From Bacteroidales bacterium (GTDB lineage Bacteria > Bacteroidota > Bacteroidia > Bacteroidales > UBA6680): a stretch of DNA of 64,000 nucleotides. Shown here in pieces: positions 16,953 to 25,566 of the stretch. Where the stretch lies: NCBI GenBank assembly GCA_025210735.1, contig JAOARD010000067.1, positions 1 to 64,000 on the forward strand, read 5' to 3'. Positions within the stretch are counted from its first letter, which is position 1. Each line of letters starts with the position of its first letter. Under the pieces are notes generated by a model, which saw nothing but the letters and a program-made list of their open reading frames with translations, was not told where the DNA came from and did not search any database. A program made the position numbers and the translations under genes.

Positions 16953-18368
16953 TTATCGGATATATATTTTATTTGAATATCCTTCCATCTTTAACGTTGC
17001 TGTAGCAGCATCACTACCTTTTCTTACATACTCAATATCATTCATTAAGCTTTGCGATATATGCTTTTTAATCTCGTAGTTGCTATTGTTTACCTTACAG
17101 CTACCATATTTACCTTTAAAAAGGATTCTTGCAGATAGTGATTCAGGAACTGATATATCAAATTTATTATACTTCCCTTTAATACTCATTTTATCAAATG
17201 TATCTGTAATACCTTCTATCTGCCCCTTTACTTCATATCCGCTCTCAACAGATATACCTTTTGTAATAAGATCTATATTAAAACTGCTATATTTTGAGGT
17301 TGTTAGTTCTATAGACTCAACCCTTCCAAAGCTATACTTATCAGTATATGACGTACCTTGTGTAAATGAGGTTAACGAATTAATATCAAATTCAGAATAT
17401 TTTGAGGTTGTAATATTTATACTCCCGGCTCTCTCAATATTAATTTTATCGCTATAAAGTGTTCCTATAATTATGTTACCTGTACCAATAAATTTAATCT
17501 CAGAGTATTTTGAATTTTTAATAGACAGATTATTAATATTTCTTATTGCTACATTAGAGTCGTACAATGATAGCTCTGTGTCCAGAGAGTTATCAGCATT
17601 AAGATCTGAATATTTGCCATTGAATATGATATTTCCAGTTTTTACAAAATTATATTTATCTGTATAACTTGTCAGTTTAGCATTACCGGCATTTTTAATC
17701 CTAATCTTAGAGTATTTTGATGTACATATCAAATTTTCTACCTTGTTAATCACAATATCAGTATCATAAAGACTAAGGTCTGTATTACCAATATTCATAA
17801 ATTCAACCTTTGAGTACTTACCGTTTATAGAAGCATCACCCATAATATTTTTACCGGAAATCTTATCCTGATAAGATCGTATCTTAATCTTGTTCAGGTC
17901 ATCAATTCCAATAGTAGAGTATTTACTTACCAACTCAAAATTTGACGTTTTTGGCAAGTATAATTTGGCTCTTATCTTAAGTTCCGATAGCGTTATCTTC
18001 TCCTTATTCTTAAGGGTAATTTTTATCCTTTTTGCTATACCAATAGATTTTGATACCCAACTATTCCAGAATCTGGTTCTAAGTTCAATATTACTCTTTG
18101 ATGCCTCGGGTTCATAGCTATCCAGATAATCTTTAAGTACTTTTATATCTTCACTATCTCCTTCGGCAATTACATACATCTCAAAGTTAACCTTATTACC
18201 GTCAGATATTCTCACCTCCAGATCGCAATCGTAATTTGTAAGCAGAACATTTACATCCTCTATTACATCAAAGTTCCATTTATATGTCTCATTAAACTCC
18301 TTACTCTGACCATTTGCAGATAATACGGAACATACTACAAATATAAATACTGCTGTACTAAGCCTCAT
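16953..18368 (-). CDS. Exported repeat-rich protein, DUF4097-like adhesin type
   Basis: About 471 residues after choosing the ATG at 18368, which gives a clean signal peptide (LSTAVFIFVVCSVLSANGQS) and overlaps the upstream stop by 11 bases; 18389 and 18413 are longer alternatives. The body is a series of short beta-strand repeats around SKYS or GKYS (about ten copies between residues 130 and 420) with spacers such as TDLSLYD and ELSLYDSN. This suggests a right-handed beta-helix like the DUF4097/DUF2807 surface proteins. The third position after an ECF sigma and a membrane protein is a common Bacteroidota arrangement. Exact function is unknown. Confidence 0.72.
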   Translation of the reverse strand: MRLSTAVFIFVVCSVLSANGQSKEFNETYKWNFDVIEDVNVLLTNYDCDLEVRISDGNKVNFEMYVIAEGDSEDIKVLKDYLDSYEPEASKSNIELRTRFWNSWVSKSIGIAKRIKITLKNKEKITLSELKIRAKLYLPKTSNFELVSKYSTIGIDDLNKIKIRSYQDKISGKNIMGDASINGKYSKVEFMNIGNTDLSLYDTDIVINKVENLICTSKYSKIRIKNAGNAKLTSYTDKYNFVKTGNIIFNGKYSDLNADNSLDTELSLYDSNVAIRNINNLSIKNSKYSEIKFIGTGNIIIGTLYSDKINIERAGSINITTSKYSEFDINSLTSFTQGTSYTDKYSFGRVESIELTTSKYSSFNIDLITKGISVESGYEVKGQIEGITDTFDKMSIKGKYNKFDISVPESLSARILFKGKYGSCKVNNSNYEIKKHISQSLMNDIEYVRKGSDAATATLKMEGYSNKIYIR

Positions 18369-18891
18369 GTTTTCTATTATTGTTCTCATATACTTTTTGT
18401 TTTTCAATCTCATTAATAATCTGATTTAAAATCTGCAGGCGTTTCTCATAGGTATCAAAAATAGTGTCGACAATCTGATCCATGGTTCCTGATGTTTTGA
18501 TATCTTCAAATGCCTGTATATATAACTTATCTATTTCATCTAATTCATCTTTCAGAAATACAATTATCTCATTACTGGTGCTCTTGTTACTCTTAACAAC
18601 AGCCATCTTCTCTCTTATAAGGCTGTTATATTCACTCTCAACACTTCCCCACTCAGCACTATACTTACTTAATGAATAATCATCAGCCTTAGGTTCTCTG
18701 TTTAATACAAAAACAGATATAGTTACAATTGCTATTACAGAAGCAGCTACACGCAATACATTTACTCTGCGCTTACGCTTCTCAACCCTTTTCGCTGCTT
18801 TAATTCCATTCCATATTAATTCTCTGTCAGGTTCTTCAACATCAAACCTGTCTCTGTTCTCCTCTATGTACTTCTCAAATCTCGATTCCAT
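18358..18891 (-). CDS. Membrane protein, putative anti-sigma factor
   Basis: 177 residues: a charged cytoplasmic N-terminus of about 45 residues, one membrane segment (about 45-64, VLRVAASVIAIVTISVFVLN), then a helical periplasmic part. It overlaps the sigma gene by 17 bases and the repeat-protein gene by 11 bases, so the three are translationally coupled. The position right after an ECF sigma gene and the single-pass layout suggest an anti-sigma role. There is no obvious zinc-binding HxxxCxxC motif, so it would not be a ZAS-type anti-sigma. Confidence 0.65.
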   Translation of the reverse strand: MESRFEKYIEENRDRFDVEEPDRELIWNGIKAAKRVEKRKRRVNVLRVAASVIAIVTISVFVLNREPKADDYSLSKYSAEWGSVESEYNSLIREKMAVVKSNKSTSNEIIVFLKDELDEIDKLYIQAFEDIKTSGTMDQIVDTIFDTYEKRLQILNQIINEIEKQKVYENNNRKHEA

Positions 18892-19426
18892 AATATGCAG
18901 GTTTTAGTTTATTATAAAGTATCTGTTTTGCTCTTTTATATTGTGTTTTACTGGTAGATTCTGTTATGTCAAGAATCTCAGCAATCTCTTTGTGCTTATA
19001 GCCTTCAAATACATACAGATTAAGTATTGTGCGTGCATTTATAGGCAGTTCCTTTATTGCATCATGTATAGCTCTGTCTGATATTCTATCCTCAATAAAC
19101 TCATCTTCATATAGTCCGGTTATGTTATCATCTATACTCTCAAAAACAACTTTCTTTTTCCTTATCTCAGATATACACCTGTTTATTACAATACGCTTTA
19201 ACCAACTTCCAAAGCTACTCTCACCTTTAAATCGTTTTATATTTGCAAACGCAGCAACAAACGATTCCTGTACAATATCCTCTGCTATCATCTTATTATT
19301 AAAAAAACGGAGTGCTGTATTGTACATTGATTTAACAAAAATATTGTATAACTGAAACTGACACATTTCATCGTTTCGTTTACAACCCCGTACATATTTT
19401 TCTATCAATTCTTGGTTTGTTGTCAT
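18875..19426 (-). CDS. ECF-type RNA polymerase sigma factor
   Basis: About 183 residues from the ATG at 19426; a longer frame starts at a GTG (19456). Region 2 is seen in YNTALRFFNNKMIAEDIVQESFVAAF and region 4 in LPINARTILNLYVFEGYKHKEIAEILDITESTSKTQYKRAK, both read here as separate motifs: DIVQESF for -10 contact and the helix-turn-helix IAEILDITESTSKTQ. It should direct polymerase to its own regulon, probably including this operon. The divergent promoter region with the TPR gene lies upstream. Confidence 0.92.
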   Translation of the reverse strand: MTTNQELIEKYVRGCKRNDEMCQFQLYNIFVKSMYNTALRFFNNKMIAEDIVQESFVAAFANIKRFKGESSFGSWLKRIVINRCISEIRKKKVVFESIDDNITGLYEDEFIEDRISDRAIHDAIKELPINARTILNLYVFEGYKHKEIAEILDITESTSKTQYKRAKQILYNKLKPAYYGIEI

Positions 19427-19585
19427 TTTTGTATTGCTTCTACTATACAGACTCACCTTGTAAAAAATAGTTGTAACTTTTTTTAGAAAAATTTTTCTTT
19501 ATCAAAAACTCATCATCAAGAGTCGTAATTTCCTAATAAATCGTTAAAAAACAAACTATCAAATAATTTTACAGGCTTTTAAGGT

Positions 19586-19593
19586 TATATTTG
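19586..19593 (+). promoter_or_regulatory. Promoter -7 box of the TPR-HTH gene
   Basis: TATATTTG matches TAnnTTTG exactly and places the transcript start near 19600. The ATG at 19623 is then the first usable start, which rules against the GTG at 19596. Confidence 0.55.
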
Positions 19594-19622
19594 TAGTGGA
19601 CGCAACCAACATTTATCATTAT

Positions 19623-21290
19623 ATGCGCTTATATTCTACAATTCTACTTGCACTTGTTTTTATATACTCATGTAACAACTCAGTGCCAAAATCTACAATT
19701 AAAAAGGAAATCTCAGAGCTAAATGATCCTGATTCAGTAATAAATGCCTATCAACCACTAATTGAAATGGGCAATCTTGACAGTCATAATGATATTATAG
19801 CAAAACAAAAGCTGGCAGATGCATACTACAGAAAAATGGAATACAGTAAAGCAATTGATCAGTTTAAAGGTGTTATAAATTATAACTGGCGTGAACAGAC
19901 TGTTGAGGATCAGAAACTAATCATAAAATCTCTACGTGGTATATCTGCCGCATATGGTTATCTTCGTAAAAACGACAGTGCTCTTATATACAGTCTGAAA
20001 CATTTTGATATTGCAAATGAGTTAAAAGATAGTTCGCTTATATCACTATCTTATTTTGAGATTGGCAGTGACTATCTGGGCGTTAATAACAGCGAAAAAG
20101 CACTTGAATATCTTACTAAAGCAGAAATTATTGCAGAGGCTATACCTGATCATAAATTGCTTAATATGGTATATCAGGTAAAGGGTGCATATTATGGCGA
20201 GAAAAAGAGATATAACAAAGCCATAGATTATTTTACTCTTAGCAAGAAACATAATAGTATATATAAAAATGGCGAACCGGATATGAGAATTGATGCCAAT
20301 ATAGCTATATGTTATATGTATATGAAAGAATATGATAAAGCTCTTGCAATACACAAAAAGGCATATGATTATCTGGTTAAAAAAGATGACAGGGTTAACA
20401 TTATAAGAACCCTGCGTAATATTGCTTATGTATACTCTGCTAAAAAGAGATATGAAGAGGCTTTTCACTACTTTAACATAGCAGACTCAATTGCAGAAAA
20501 GCACAAAATAGCCAAGATAAGAGGTGATATATTATCTACAATGTGTAAATCTGCCGAAAAGGCTAAGATGTATGAAAAAGCTTTGATGTATCAGAAAAAA
20601 TATATGGCTTTCAAAGATAGTCTGGCTATAGAGAAAAAAGCTGTAAATCTGGAAGAGATAAAACAACGATACGAAGAGGATAAGAGGGTACAGGAGGTTA
20701 AGTATAAGGAACGTGAAAAACAACTCATATATCTGTCTGCAATTATAATTCTGATACTTGTTCTGCTACTAATATTTATATATTTCAGAAGAAAGGTCCT
20801 ATTACATAAAAAAGAGAAGGAGCTAATTCTTCTTCGTGAAAAACAGATAGAGTCAGAACTGGCACTTAAACGAAGTGAAATCTTTGACTTTAGTAACCGA
20901 ATAAATGAAAAAAACAGATTGCTAATGGATCTGGAACAGGAGTTATATCTTTTGAAAAAAGAGAGCGAAACTGCCGGATGCGATATGGATAAAATAAGGC
21001 AATCGTTAAAAGTACATCTAATAGATGAAGATGCCAGAAACATGATAGAGCAAAAGGTTGAATCGGCAAATGGCGAATTCTTAACAATGGTCAAAGCAAA
21101 ACATCCGGATGTAAATTCAGACGATTTACAACTAATTGGTATGTTACGTCTGAAATTTTCATCAAAACATATTGCAGAAATAATGAATACCTCTGAGCGG
21201 GCTATAGAGGGCAGAAGATACAGGCTACGCAAAAAACTTGAACTGGATAAGGGAGTAAACCTTATGGAATACCTTTTACGATTAAACTAG
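19623..21290 (+). CDS. TPR-repeat membrane protein with C-terminal HTH
   Basis: About 555 residues. The N-terminus is lipoprotein- or signal-like (YSTILLALVFIYSC). Tetratricopeptide repeats cover about 60-350, with repeated A-Y-x-K-x-Y-x-K-A patterns. A membrane segment (about 370-395, LIYLSAIIILILVLLLIFIYF) leads into a coiled coil, then a LuxR-like helix-turn-helix near the end (SSKHIAEIMNTSERAIEGRRYRLRKKL as overlapping motifs SKHIAEIMNTS and RAIEGRRYR). This is the Bacteroidota layout of an outside sensor joined to a cytoplasmic DNA-binding end. Signal and targets are unknown. It is divergent from the ECF sigma operon. Confidence 0.8.
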   Translation: MRLYSTILLALVFIYSCNNSVPKSTIKKEISELNDPDSVINAYQPLIEMGNLDSHNDIIAKQKLADAYYRKMEYSKAIDQFKGVINYNWREQTVEDQKLIIKSLRGISAAYGYLRKNDSALIYSLKHFDIANELKDSSLISLSYFEIGSDYLGVNNSEKALEYLTKAEIIAEAIPDHKLLNMVYQVKGAYYGEKKRYNKAIDYFTLSKKHNSIYKNGEPDMRIDANIAICYMYMKEYDKALAIHKKAYDYLVKKDDRVNIIRTLRNIAYVYSAKKRYEEAFHYFNIADSIAEKHKIAKIRGDILSTMCKSAEKAKMYEKALMYQKKYMAFKDSLAIEKKAVNLEEIKQRYEEDKRVQEVKYKEREKQLIYLSAIIILILVLLLIFIYFRRKVLLHKKEKELILLREKQIESELALKRSEIFDFSNRINEKNRLLMDLEQELYLLKKESETAGCDMDKIRQSLKVHLIDEDARNMIEQKVESANGEFLTMVKAKHPDVNSDDLQLIGMLRLKFSSKHIAEIMNTSERAIEGRRYRLRKKLELDKGVNLMEYLLRLN

Positions 21291-21330
21291 AATGGCCGGA
21301 TAACAACAAATACTTATATACCTGCAAAGC

Positions 21331-21370
21331 AAAGCCCTGATTATATCATTTATAAAATCAGGGCTTTGTT
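21331..21370 (+). terminator. Terminator of the TPR-HTH gene
   Basis: Perfect 12-base stem AAAGCCCTGATT (21331-21342) and AATCAGGGCTTT (21356-21367), 41 bases past the stop codon. Confidence 0.8.
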
Positions 21371-21395
21371 AATAATGTGAGGTTTTGTGAGGTGT

Positions 21396-21403
21396 AATTT
21401 TGC
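21396..21403 (+). promoter_or_regulatory. Promoter -7 box of the small lipoprotein gene
   Basis: TAATTTTG followed by C matches TAnnTTTG. It overlaps the ATG of the longer reading frame at 21400, so that ATG cannot be the start and the ATG at 21460 is preferred. Confidence 0.45.
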
Positions 21404-21459
21404 ATGTTTCTTATCTCTTAAATCTTTCTTTGTCACAATCAAATTTTAAATTATTAGAG

Positions 21460-21948
21460 ATGGAAAGTTTTAAACAACTAATGTTGCTTTGTGCAATAAC
21501 ACTATCGTTAGCATGTATTGGATGTAAAAAAGAAGATTCAGAAAAAGAGAAAGCTAAAAAGTTTAATACTGATCTTGTTGGTACGTGGGAGTACAAAGGG
21601 AGTAAAGTTGTTACCTATTTCGGACAGGTAAATGTAAACAAAACCTTAAAATTTACCGACAAAGGAGATTACACATATAAATCAGAAGAGTATAATGCAA
21701 GTAAATCTTATAACAATAAACACAACGAGGAAGGCGAAGCAAAAATATCCTCCCCTACAGATAAAGAGGTAGCAGAATATAAAAAATCTTTTGGCGATGA
21801 AATTAACCCAACCATAAAGGTTATTCTTGATAACGGAAAGAACAAATCAACAGGATATATACAATTGTCATCTGATAAGAATGGGTTAACATATTTCTGG
21901 GAGACATCAGGTGGCGAGAAGAAAAAAAGAGTTTATAAAAAGATTTAA
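21460..21948 (+). CDS. Small lipoprotein, lipocalin-like
   Basis: A 162-residue lipoprotein: LSLACIGC gives the lipobox, followed by KKEDSEKEKAKK. The mature part has DLVGTWEYKGSKVV near its start, the GTW pattern typical of lipocalin-like domains of Bacteroidota lipoproteins (for example those called lipocalin-like or DUF5004), then beta-strand-rich sequence. It should be anchored in the outer membrane. The ligand is unknown, and the domain call rests on the GTW motif and size only. Confidence 0.65.
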   Translation: MESFKQLMLLCAITLSLACIGCKKEDSEKEKAKKFNTDLVGTWEYKGSKVVTYFGQVNVNKTLKFTDKGDYTYKSEEYNASKSYNNKHNEEGEAKISSPTDKEVAEYKKSFGDEINPTIKVILDNGKNKSTGYIQLSSDKNGLTYFWETSGGEKKKRVYKKI

Positions 21949-21989
21949 ATACCCTTCCAGAAGGCAATTCTAATTAGTTCTACTATCGT

Positions 21990-22057
21990 AACCGGTCTGA
22001 CGGCTTTAAAACAATCAAATTCACACAGTAATTTCACTACAGCCGTTACGACCGGTT
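21990..22057. promoter_or_regulatory. Long inverted repeat between two lipoprotein genes
   Basis: AACCGGTC (21990-21997) with ACGGCT (22000-22005) pairs with AGCCGT (22041-22046) and GACCGGTT (22050-22057), leaving a 35-base loop. There is no run of T after it, so it is a weak terminator candidate. It could also be a regulatory stem for the gene beginning at 22081. Confidence 0.4.
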
Positions 22058-22080
22058 CTCAACTTTAAATCAGAAAATAT

Positions 22081-24270
22081 ATGTACAAAACAATATCATA
22101 CAACATTTTATTGGTTATAATAGTTCTCTTTTCTGGATGCTCAAAAGATGATAAAGAAGATAACAAACCAGACAAAGAGGTAAAATCAGGCGAAGCAATT
22201 GTAAAAACATTTGTATTTAGTGCCGCAAAAAACAAAGCTATTACTAAAGACTACACCGGAACTATTAATGCTACAAATTATGAGATTACAACAACCCTGC
22301 CCTACTCTACTGATATATCAGCTCTTAAAGCAGATATAACTGTAAGCGATAAAGCAATAATGACACCTGATATGTTACTGCCACATGATTACAGTAAACC
22401 TGTTATGTTTAAAGTAATATCAGAGGATGAAAGCATAAGAAGAGACTATAAGGTTCTGGTAAAAAAAGATAAACCATATAGCCAAAAAGGATCGGTATTA
22501 TATCTGGAATCTGTTGAATTAAATTATAACGGAACTAACCTTAAAATGAGGGAAGATAGTATTATAAAGAAATATAGCGATCAAAAAGTATATCATATTG
22601 TACAAAAACATAACAAAATATTCTATACTATTGAGGTAAACCTTGTTAATGATGCAGAACCATTTAAGATAATTAACTCTTTTGACAATCCGACATATAA
22701 TAATTCTGAGTACCAAAGAAATGAGTTACGTAAATTGCCTCTGCCTTTTACACAATACAGTTATAAAGCAAATAGTGAAACCGACATTGCAAAATATAGT
22801 GTTAATCAGATTATAGATGATAAAGGATATATAACAAACATACCATCAGGAGTAATAGATACATGGAAGGCAATAGCTCGTAAAACTGTAGGTAGTGTAG
22901 TAAGAATACAAGGCGGTGGAACCGGATGGTTCGTTGATAAAGACCTGGTTGTAACAAACAAGCATGTTGTAGAGAATATGGGTTCTATAGTTTTTAATGG
23001 CGATTATAATCAGAATCCTCAGATGAGTATTGAGTTATTTGATGGAAGAAAAACTACAGGCAGAACATGGTTTGCTTCAAGCGATCATGATGTTGCATTG
23101 GTTAAACTGGATCAATCATTCGACGATATATCACTATTATCTGTAACAAACAGAGATACAGAAAAAGGAGAACTGGTTTTAAATATCGGAGGGCCGAACA
23201 TAGCTCAAACATATGGTAAACATCTGGCTATGCTTGGAGTAATGAATACCCCATATACATTTAATTTTGATCTGCCTTTACATATTAGTTGTATTGCCGG
23301 ACAAAGCGGATCGCCAGTGTTTAATTTAAGAGGAGAAGTAGTTGGTATGATGAAGTTATCAGGATATGGAATTGATATAAGAGATGATATTAACTATTTT
23401 GAGATACCCTCTAAATCAATAATATTTGCAGAGCCAAAGGTCATTGAAAATCCTGTAATTGGACCAAAATCAAGTACACTTATCGGAGGAGAAGCTATAA
23501 CACGTCTGCTCAATCACTGGCTTACTATAGCTGATAGAAAATTTCCTGATCAAAAACTGAAACTAAATCAGGACTATTCATGGCAAGAGAGTAGCGAAGA
23601 GTTCTATGCAAAATATAATATTGGATTTCCAGAATCTGCAATAGCAAATATTGAGATTGGTTTACCTGAAAATCTTAAGAGTATTGTTACAATACAGAAA
23701 AGAATTCTTGATCCACAAAGCAATATATCGGCAGAAACCGCAGTGGTTTATGATGAAAATTACCTTTTGGCACTATGTGCTTTTCCATATTCAATTGGAG
23801 ATATTTTTGATGTTATAAGTTATGACAGAAGTGTAAGAGAAGCCAAGGTTGTTGCAAAAGGCAAACAGAATGGTCCTTCAACATATTACGTTCTTAAATT
23901 AGCAAAACCATTTAAGGCATCAAGTGTAAGATATATAAAGAGTAGAATATCTGAAATATCAACAGATCAGGGGTTGTTGAGTTACGGACGGTCATATTAC
24001 TTTCCTTATCCTGGCTGTTTTCAGGTTAATCAGGTGATGTACAGAAGTGGGAATTTACATCACCTGAATGCTCTTACTGATAAACTACCACTATTTACAA
24101 CCAACGGAGAATTTGTTGGTTACACAGAAGGAGGATATACAGTTGACGAAAGTCAAAACGTAGGTAGTCGTCTGTATATAAGAACAACCATACCTATAAC
24201 GCACGTGGTTATGCCTCATAAACTTGTAAAAGCAAATGATGTTATAACTCAATTCACTGAACTAAACTAA
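22081..24270 (+). CDS. Lipoprotein with DUF5018-like and trypsin-like protease domains
   Basis: 729 residues. LFSGC (C20) is the lipobox. Residues about 40-130 (FVFSAAKNKAI...MFKVISEDESIRRDYKVLV) resemble the immunoglobulin-like DUF5018 domain. A chymotrypsin-fold protease follows, with a full triad: H295 (VTNKHVV), D337 (DHDVALVKL) and S409 (GQSGSPV). The last 250 residues look like a second degraded protease-like half (VVYDENYLLALCAF, DGRSYYFPYPG-like segments), without a visible triad. It is probably an envelope serine protease acting on the cell surface or in the periplasm; substrate unknown. Confidence 0.82.
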   Translation: MYKTISYNILLVIIVLFSGCSKDDKEDNKPDKEVKSGEAIVKTFVFSAAKNKAITKDYTGTINATNYEITTTLPYSTDISALKADITVSDKAIMTPDMLLPHDYSKPVMFKVISEDESIRRDYKVLVKKDKPYSQKGSVLYLESVELNYNGTNLKMREDSIIKKYSDQKVYHIVQKHNKIFYTIEVNLVNDAEPFKIINSFDNPTYNNSEYQRNELRKLPLPFTQYSYKANSETDIAKYSVNQIIDDKGYITNIPSGVIDTWKAIARKTVGSVVRIQGGGTGWFVDKDLVVTNKHVVENMGSIVFNGDYNQNPQMSIELFDGRKTTGRTWFASSDHDVALVKLDQSFDDISLLSVTNRDTEKGELVLNIGGPNIAQTYGKHLAMLGVMNTPYTFNFDLPLHISCIAGQSGSPVFNLRGEVVGMMKLSGYGIDIRDDINYFEIPSKSIIFAEPKVIENPVIGPKSSTLIGGEAITRLLNHWLTIADRKFPDQKLKLNQDYSWQESSEEFYAKYNIGFPESAIANIEIGLPENLKSIVTIQKRILDPQSNISAETAVVYDENYLLALCAFPYSIGDIFDVISYDRSVREAKVVAKGKQNGPSTYYVLKLAKPFKASSVRYIKSRISEISTDQGLLSYGRSYYFPYPGCFQVNQVMYRSGNLHHLNALTDKLPLFTTNGEFVGYTEGGYTVDESQNVGSRLYIRTTIPITHVVMPHKLVKANDVITQFTELN

Positions 24271-24357
24271 AATCACAAACTGTATAAACCTGTTTATCAG
24301 CCTTTATCTAAACCCAAACACACAACATAGTTATTGTATACTTAGTAATTTGTTTTT

Positions 24358-24395
24358 CTGATCGTCTCATGTGGTGAGACGATCAGATTTTTTTT
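24358..24395 (+). terminator. Terminator of the protease lipoprotein gene
   Basis: Perfect 12-base stem CTGATCGTCTCA (24358-24369) and TGAGACGATCAG (24375-24386) with a 5-base loop, followed by eight T. Confidence 0.9.
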
Positions 24396-24450
24396 CAAAA
24401 AAGATGAATTATTATTGGATAAACAGATATTAATATATACTTTTAACGGT

Positions 24451-24567
24451 AAGTTTGGTTGTTTAGCAGAAAAGCTTAATTAAAGATTTTGTTTTCCTAT
24501 ATTTGGTAAACTATTCACAACCAAACTTTGATAGATTCCGGGCATGTCCGCCCGGAATCTGATTTTT
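24451..24567 (+). ncRNA. Candidate small RNA with its own promoter box and terminator
   Basis: A TATATTTG box (24498-24505) matches the -7 consensus. About 30 bases later an 11-base perfect stem AGATTCCGGGC/GCCCGGAATCT (24533-24560) is followed by GATTTTTATT, a good terminator. A transcript starting near 24512 would be about 55 bases. The 12-base arms AAGTTTGGTTGT (24451-24462) and ACAACCAAACTT (24517-24528) form another inverted repeat around the box. No ORF of note. Transcription is inferred only. The rest of 24271-24720 holds nothing else I can support. Confidence 0.4.
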
Positions 24568-24724
24568 ATTGTTAACCATAATAATATTGACCACAACACC
24601 ATCTACTTAATCACATATTTACATTATTAAATATTACAGATTAACACACTGTATACAAGCTCTGTAGATAAAATATCTTTTTCACATGTTTTTAAACCGA
24701 AAATTTATTACTTACTTTGCCATG

Positions 24725-24767
24725 CAGACAGTTCGTAACCATCCTGTCTATAAACAAAACTAGGGAA
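24725..24767 (+). promoter_or_regulatory. preQ1-I riboswitch aptamer
   Basis: Stem P1 is AGACAG (24726-24731) with CTGTCT (24744-24749) around the loop TTCGTAACCATC. The A-rich tail ATAAACAAAACTAGGG (24750-24765) follows, whose GGG can pair with the loop ACC to make the pseudoknot. The order and the GTAACC and AACAAAAC segments match the preQ1-I (type 2) family as known from Thermoanaerobacter. The next gene is a queuosine-precursor transporter followed by queF, the expected regulon. Downstream, CTGTCTTGC (24862-24870) could pair with the 5' arm as an expression platform. Confidence 0.87.
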
Positions 24768-24902
24768 GACATATTTTTGTGTATTAATCGTCGTCTGACT
24801 ATTCTTATCCGGAATATATAAATCTTCTTTGTTTATACATACTTTCCCAGATGGTATTACTCTGTCTTGCAAACAGTGATATGATGTAATATATATAAAG
24901 AG

Positions 24903-25553
24903 ATGAGTAGAGAGATTAAATGGTTATTATTCCTTATTTCGATATTTGTTAGTTTGCTTGTAGTAAGTAATGTTATAGCTGTAAAAACAATTACCGTTTT
25001 TGGTTTTATTGGTCCGGCGGCTGTAATATGTTACTCACTTACCTACGCTATTACCGATACAATATCAGAGATCTGGGGAAAAAAAATCACTGGATTTGTT
25101 GTTATGTTGGGTTTCGGAGCAGTTGTTATATCGGCAATATTTGTACGTTTAGCAATTGTAATGCCCGGATCGCCATTTTGGGACAAACAGAGTGAGTATG
25201 CAGCAATTTTAGGTGCAAATATGCGAATTGTAGTTGCAAGTATGGCAGCATATCTTGTAAGCCAATGGCATGATGTATGGGCATTCCACTTTATAAAATC
25301 AAAAACAGGAACAAAATGGTTGTGGCTACGAAACAATATATCGTCAATGTTTAGTCAATTACTTGACACATGTGTATTTATTCTTATAGCCTTTTATGGC
25401 ACCGGAGCTCCAATATGGCAAATGATTATTGGACAGTACGTAATTAAGGTAGCTATTGCCGCAATTGACACCCCGATTGTTTATGCTTTGGTTGGCATTA
25501 TTAAAAAAAATGTTGGTGCATTCACTTTAACAGAAGCAGTAAGTAAAAAGTAA
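24903..25553 (+). CDS. yhhQ: Queuosine precursor transporter (YhhQ/QPTR family)
   Basis: A 216-residue inner-membrane protein with about six hydrophobic segments. Motifs typical of the family are KTITVFGF, the segment YAITDTISEIWGKK, and SQWHDVWAFHFIKSKTGTKWLWLRNN in parts (HDVWAFHF, WLRNN). Members import preQ0 or preQ1 for queuosine in tRNA. The upstream preQ1 riboswitch and queF 13 bases downstream support a role in salvage. It should be switched off when preQ1 is plentiful. Confidence 0.93.
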   Translation: MSREIKWLLFLISIFVSLLVVSNVIAVKTITVFGFIGPAAVICYSLTYAITDTISEIWGKKITGFVVMLGFGAVVISAIFVRLAIVMPGSPFWDKQSEYAAILGANMRIVVASMAAYLVSQWHDVWAFHFIKSKTGTKWLWLRNNISSMFSQLLDTCVFILIAFYGTGAPIWQMIIGQYVIKVAIAAIDTPIVYALVGIIKKNVGAFTLTEAVSKK

Positions 25554-25566
25554 ATTGAACATAAAT

